Source of the DNA: Flavobacteriales bacterium
GTDB lineage: Bacteria > Bacteroidota > Bacteroidia > Flavobacteriales > Flavobacteriaceae
DNA length: 6,069 nucleotides
NCBI GenBank assembly: GCA_027065935.1
Contig: JAMONI010000332.1
Span: 1-6,069 of the forward strand
Direction of reading: 5' to 3'
Part shown: positions 5,030 to 6,069 of the stretch, piece by piece
Numbering within the stretch: the stretch's first letter is position 1
Layout: each line of letters begins with the position of its first letter
Translations under genes and position numbers: made by a program
Notes under the pieces: generated by a model
Seen by the model: the letters and a program-made list of their open reading frames with translations, nothing else
What the model was told of the DNA's origin: nothing
Database searches by the model: none

Positions 5030-5949
5030 TAAACCCTGAAGAGCGGCAAGGTGGAGCATCGCAACAGACCTTCTTGTTTGGCAATTTCGCGATAAGCAAT
5101 TTCTTCAACTTTCAATCCGTTTTTTTGCAACCACTCGTTTAAGCGTTTGAAATGCCTATCCGATACCACTACGTCGGGGGTGATGGAAAATACGTTGGCG
5201 GTCATGTCATACATCTCCTGTTTGTCGATATGAAAAAGGTTTTCTTTCCCGATTAGGTTTACAAGGAAATCGTATTGGTCTTCATACAAAAACCCTTCTT
5301 TGTGGATAATGGCTTTTCCGTGTCCCACCATATTAAATACGCAGTCCAAATGAAGTGCGTTTTCATAAGGGTCGGTATTGGATTTTTTTAAATCGAAGGC
5401 GATCACTTTCTTGTTAGGAAAAGTTTCTTTAAGCCATTCCACTGCAGCGGCATTGGTGCGTGCAGTAATCAACCGGGGATAGTCCGGCTCCCGGTAGGTG
5501 CCTACAAAAATATAATCGTGCCAAGGCATTACATCGCCGCCTTCAATGTGAACTTCTTCCGGAGGGATGATAATATTATTACGGTCGATTGATTTTATAA
5601 TATTTTCGATAGCTTTATATTCGTTTTCTCTGTCGGGTAAAATATTGGATTTGATAAATTTGTTGTCGATTACAAAGCCGATATCCCGGGTAAAAATTTG
5701 ATTGACATTTTCCAACGGTTCGGGACGTAGGACTTGCACGCCGTATTTTTCAAGCACTTCCTTAAAACTTTCCATTTCTTCGATCATATCTTCTTCCTTA
5801 GGATAAGTGCCTTCCATTACGTGTTTTAATGATTTGGGATCGTAACATTCTTCGGGTTTCGGAACGGGCCCCGGGCTATCGGCACGGCCCAAGATGACCG
5901 TTTTCAGTGGCGCTACTTCGTCTTTTATGTGAAATGAATGTATAGGCAT
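5026..5949 (-). CDS. Amidinotransferase / dimethylarginine dimethylaminohydrolase family enzyme
   Basis: A 307-residue member of the guanidine-modifying enzyme superfamily (arginine deiminase, DDAH, amidinotransferase), pentein fold. Motifs in order are QIFTRDIGFVI (84-94, D89), VHIEGGDVM (133-141, E136 and D139), ALHLDCVF (198-205, H200 and D202), TANVFSITPDVVV (250-262) and GLLRCSTLPLFR (294-305, nucleophile C298). By analogy with arginine deiminase, D89/E136/H200/D202/C298 form a complete substrate and catalytic set, so an active enzyme acting on a guanidino or ureido compound through a covalent Cys intermediate is expected. Hydrolase versus transferase, and the substrate, cannot be told from sequence. 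There is no signal peptide; cytoplasmic. The start at 5949 is supported by a perfect -7 element at 5975-5982. No arginine catabolism gene is adjacent. The stop overlaps the stop of the convergent small gene by four bases. Confidence 0.9.
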   Translation of the reverse strand: MPIHSFHIKDEVAPLKTVILGRADSPGPVPKPEECYDPKSLKHVMEGTYPKEEDMIEEMESFKEVLEKYGVQVLRPEPLENVNQIFTRDIGFVIDNKFIKSNILPDRENEYKAIENIIKSIDRNNIIIPPEEVHIEGGDVMPWHDYIFVGTYREPDYPRLITARTNAAAVEWLKETFPNKKVIAFDLKKSNTDPYENALHLDCVFNMVGHGKAIIHKEGFLYEDQYDFLVNLIGKENLFHIDKQEMYDMTANVFSITPDVVVSDRHFKRLNEWLQKNGLKVEEIAYREIAKQEGLLRCSTLPLFRVY

Positions 5950-5974
5950 AATGCGGAATTTTATTGTCCTGCAT

Positions 5975-5982
5975 CAAAAATA
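5975..5982 (-). promoter_or_regulatory. -7 promoter element for the amidinotransferase-like gene
   Basis: Read on minus, TATTTTTG matches TAnnTTTG and lies 25 bases before the ATG at 5949, predicting a leader of about 18 bases. No convincing -33 box is seen at the usual distance. Confidence 0.6.
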
Positions 5983-6026
5983 CAAAAAGCTTGCAAGACC
6001 GTTTTTAATTTTGAATGAAAATAAAT

Positions 6027-6034
6027 TAAATTTG
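6027..6034 (+). promoter_or_regulatory. -7 promoter element for the gene starting at 6055
   Basis: TAAATTTG matches TAnnTTTG perfectly and ends 20 bases before the ATG at 6055, with a predicted leader of about 14 bases. It is divergent from the element at 5975-5982, about 44 bases away. A TTTG at 6010-6013 is too close (13 bases) to be a proper -33 box. Confidence 0.6.
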
Positions 6035-6054
6035 TGCATCCAATTAGTATAAAC

Positions 6055-6069
6055 ATGACTGCAAAGAAA
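6055..6069 (+). CDS. First five codons of a gene running off the window
   Basis: ATG at 6055 opens a frame reading MTAKK to the window edge. The call rests on the perfect -7 promoter element 20 bases upstream and on spacing like that of other genes here. Five residues do not allow any identification. Confidence 0.5.

Noticed and set aside
5990..5997. CTTGCAAG palindrome between the divergent -7 elements
   Set aside because: An eight-base palindrome alone is expected often by chance and shows no second copy or wider symmetry.
1..6069. Mobile element, defence island or novel multi-gene system
   Set aside because: No transposase, integrase, nuclease, toxin-antitoxin pair, array or terminal repeat was seen; the genes are mostly core chromosomal families with uniform base use and separate promoters.

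Overview
The window looks like an ordinary stretch of chromosome from a member of the Bacteroidota. Three things point there. Matches to the phylum's TAnnTTTG -7 promoter element stand 15 to 49 bases upstream of most of the start codons. AT-rich leaders without a clear Shine-Dalgarno sequence precede most genes. The gene families and protein sequences (DUF2853, an Ala-Gln signal-peptidase site, a stand-alone sucC) are of the kind found in that phylum. The order cannot be fixed from the sequence. No insertion sequence, phage gene, CRISPR array, tRNA or rRNA was seen, and base use is even across the window.

Layout. At 1-301 (minus) is the N-terminal part of a DUF6569/ARPP-1 family protein, cut by the window edge. 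A 177-base gap follows, holding a 14-15 base direct repeat and a probable terminator. At 479-1219 (minus) is a secreted outer-membrane beta-barrel protein. It is divergent from sucC (1389-2582, plus), the succinyl-CoA synthetase beta subunit, which has no sucD beside it. A small DUF2853 gene (2715-3053, plus) with its own promoter ends at a strong hairpin terminator. That hairpin lies partly inside the 3' end of the convergent folP (3089-3949, minus), dihydropteroate synthase. Upstream of folP on the same strand is a MarC-family membrane protein gene (3997-4575). Divergent from it is a GTG-started small protein of possible lipocalin-like fold (4679-5029, plus), whose stop codon overlaps that of a convergent guanidine-modifying hydrolase of the amidinotransferase/DDAH type (5026-5949, minus). 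The first five codons of a further plus-strand gene start at 6055.

How the genes relate. They do not form one pathway. SucC belongs to the TCA cycle, FolP to folate synthesis and the amidinotransferase-like enzyme to guanidino-compound metabolism; the rest are membrane or uncharacterised proteins. Most genes appear to be single transcription units with their own promoters; marC-folP is the one plausible operon, and even there folP has its own -7 match. I found no convincing new multi-gene system. The points most worth a second look are regulatory or architectural: a palindrome that exactly brackets the -7 box of the barrel gene, a terminator embedded in the 3' end of folP, stop codons that overlap at TTAA, and a near-perfect direct repeat upstream of the ARPP-1 gene.
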